A stretch of 5,252 nucleotides of DNA, taken from positions 1 through 5,252 of the forward strand of contig CACXCH010000024.1 of NCBI GenBank assembly GCA_902766085.1, written 5' to 3'. Source of the stretch: an uncultured Eubacteriales bacterium (GTDB lineage: Bacteria; Bacillota; Clostridia; TANB77; CAG-508). Numbering within the stretch: the stretch's first letter is position 1; each line of letters starts with the position of its first letter. Shown here in pieces: positions 4,445 through 5,252 of the stretch. The translations under genes and the position numbers were made by a program. The notes beneath the pieces are model-generated. The model searched no databases and was not told the DNA's origin. It was given only the letters and a program-made list of their open reading frames with translations.

Positions 4445-5252
4445 TTGGAACAGACGAGTCAATTAAAGGAAGTAAAAATTGTTTTTCCAGACTATGAAGC
4501 AGAAAGTTTTAATTTAGCAAATTCAGTAATTTCAAAAGTAAATATTTATAAAAAAACAAATATTATGGAAATTTTTCTAAATACAAAAGAGCTAATATCT
4601 ATTAAAGAACTAGGCAAATTTAAAAAATATATTGTAAATAGATTCAGTTTAAAAGACGTTTCTTTTAAAATTAGCTCTGATATGGATTTAGAGGGCAAAG
4701 CAAAGTTTATAGAAAAAGACTGGGAGAATATGATTGGATATTTGTCACAAAAAATTCCACTTATTAAGGCATTTATCAAAAATTCCAAAGTTCAAATCGA
4801 AAACAATAAAATTGCTATAAATCTTGGAGTTAAAGGAAAAGAACTTCTTGAAAAGCAAGGAATAAATCTTAAGATTTCCGAGTTTGTTGAAAATATATAT
4901 GGTACAAAATTCTTGGTTGACTTTAAAGACCAAGAAGCTAGTGAATATGAAAAAAGTATGAATGATATGAATAACAAGATTATTGAAGACTATGCAAGAA
5001 CTTGTATTCAAACTCTAATGAATAAAAAATCGAGAAAAAAGACTGAACAAGATGATACAGAGAGCCGTGATGGAGCTAATGAAAATAATAATACTAATAA
5101 ATATGGCAATGGACAAAATAATTATGTTTCACAAGTAGAAAATGGCGGATATAACAATAATTATAGTGGTGGAAACAATTTAAGAGGAAACAAACAATTT
5201 AACAACACACAAAAACAAGGCAATTATAATCAATCAGGCAATACACAAAATG
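4445..5252 (+). CDS. polC: DNA polymerase III PolC-type, N-terminal part (runs off the right edge)
   Basis: PolC is the main replicative polymerase of low-GC Gram-positive bacteria and carries its own 3'-5' exonuclease. Only 269 codons and one base are present and the frame is still open at the edge. Residues 1-200 fit the PolC N-terminal region: a predicted beta-rich start with VNIYKKTNIMEIFLNTKELISIKEL (32-56), a middle KDWENMIGYLSQKIPLIKAFI (91-111) resembling the B. subtilis DYWSRCIEELQG...PPIISLL segment, and NNKIAINL (120-127) with the charged helix following. The OB-fold, PHP, exonuclease and polymerase parts would lie outside. From about residue 210 the sequence is low-complexity: of the last 58 residues, 42 are Asn, Gly, Gln or Tyr (21 Asn). 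This is a disordered linker where the N-terminal domain joins the OB fold. The place directly downstream of the rseP region agrees with conserved gene order. Confidence 0.88.
   Translation, partial: MEQTSQLKEVKIVFPDYEAESFNLANSVISKVNIYKKTNIMEIFLNTKELISIKELGKFKKYIVNRFSLKDVSFKISSDMDLEGKAKFIEKDWENMIGYLSQKIPLIKAFIKNSKVQIENNKIAINLGVKGKELLEKQGINLKISEFVENIYGTKFLVDFKDQEASEYEKSMNDMNNKIIEDYARTCIQTLMNKKSRKKTEQDDTESRDGANENNNTNKYGNGQNNYVSQVENGGYNNNYSGGNNLRGNKQFNNTQKQGNYNQSGNTQN

Noticed and set aside
4546..5011. Three overlapping minus-strand open frames of 61-88 codons
   Set aside because: They overlap each other and lie antisense to the polC N-terminal frame, which has a good ribosome-binding site and family resemblance.
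1..5252. CRISPR array, tRNA, rRNA, riboswitch or insertion sequence
   Set aside because: I saw no regular repeat-spacer pattern, no cloverleaf or rRNA-like segment, no known riboswitch core and no transposase. The only repeats are the short ones listed.

Overview
The window looks like chromosome from a low-GC Gram-positive bacterium, most likely an uncultured or gut-type member of the Clostridia. It is AT-rich throughout (roughly 30% GC by eye). All genes lie on the plus strand. The order pyrH-frr-uppS-cdsA-rseP-polC is the conserved Firmicutes block that links nucleotide, translation and envelope functions to the Gram-positive replicative polymerase PolC. No gene here identifies a genus.

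Layout: positions 1-288 hold no recognisable gene. They contain a GC-richer block (1-30), an AT hairpin overlapping a near-consensus promoter (42-79), and a long leader ending in a strong Shine-Dalgarno. Then come pyrH (UMP kinase, GTG start at 289), frr (ribosome recycling factor), uppS (cis-prenyltransferase, with a perfect 22-bp palindrome over its start region), cdsA (CDP-diacylglycerol synthase), rseP (a site-2 protease without the usual PDZ domain, TTG start), and the 5' part of polC (TTG start at 4445, running off the right edge).

How they work together: PyrH feeds UDP/UTP and CTP synthesis. CdsA uses CTP to make the phospholipid precursor, UppS makes the undecaprenyl carrier for cell-wall synthesis, Frr recycles ribosomes, RseP cleaves membrane proteins such as anti-sigma factors, and PolC replicates the chromosome. 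In many Clostridia the block reads uppS-cdsA-dxr-rseP-ispG-polC. Here both MEP-pathway genes, dxr and ispG, are absent from their usual places, leaving gaps of about 180 and 158 bp on either side of rseP.

This is a housekeeping region and I see no new multi-gene system such as a defence island, CRISPR array or mobile element. The points worth a second look are the PDZ-less RseP, the double loss of MEP genes with a duplicated cdsA tail and an orphan ribosome-binding site at one junction, the palindrome at the uppS start, an Asn/Gly/Gln-rich linker in PolC, and alternative hairpins in the polC leader.
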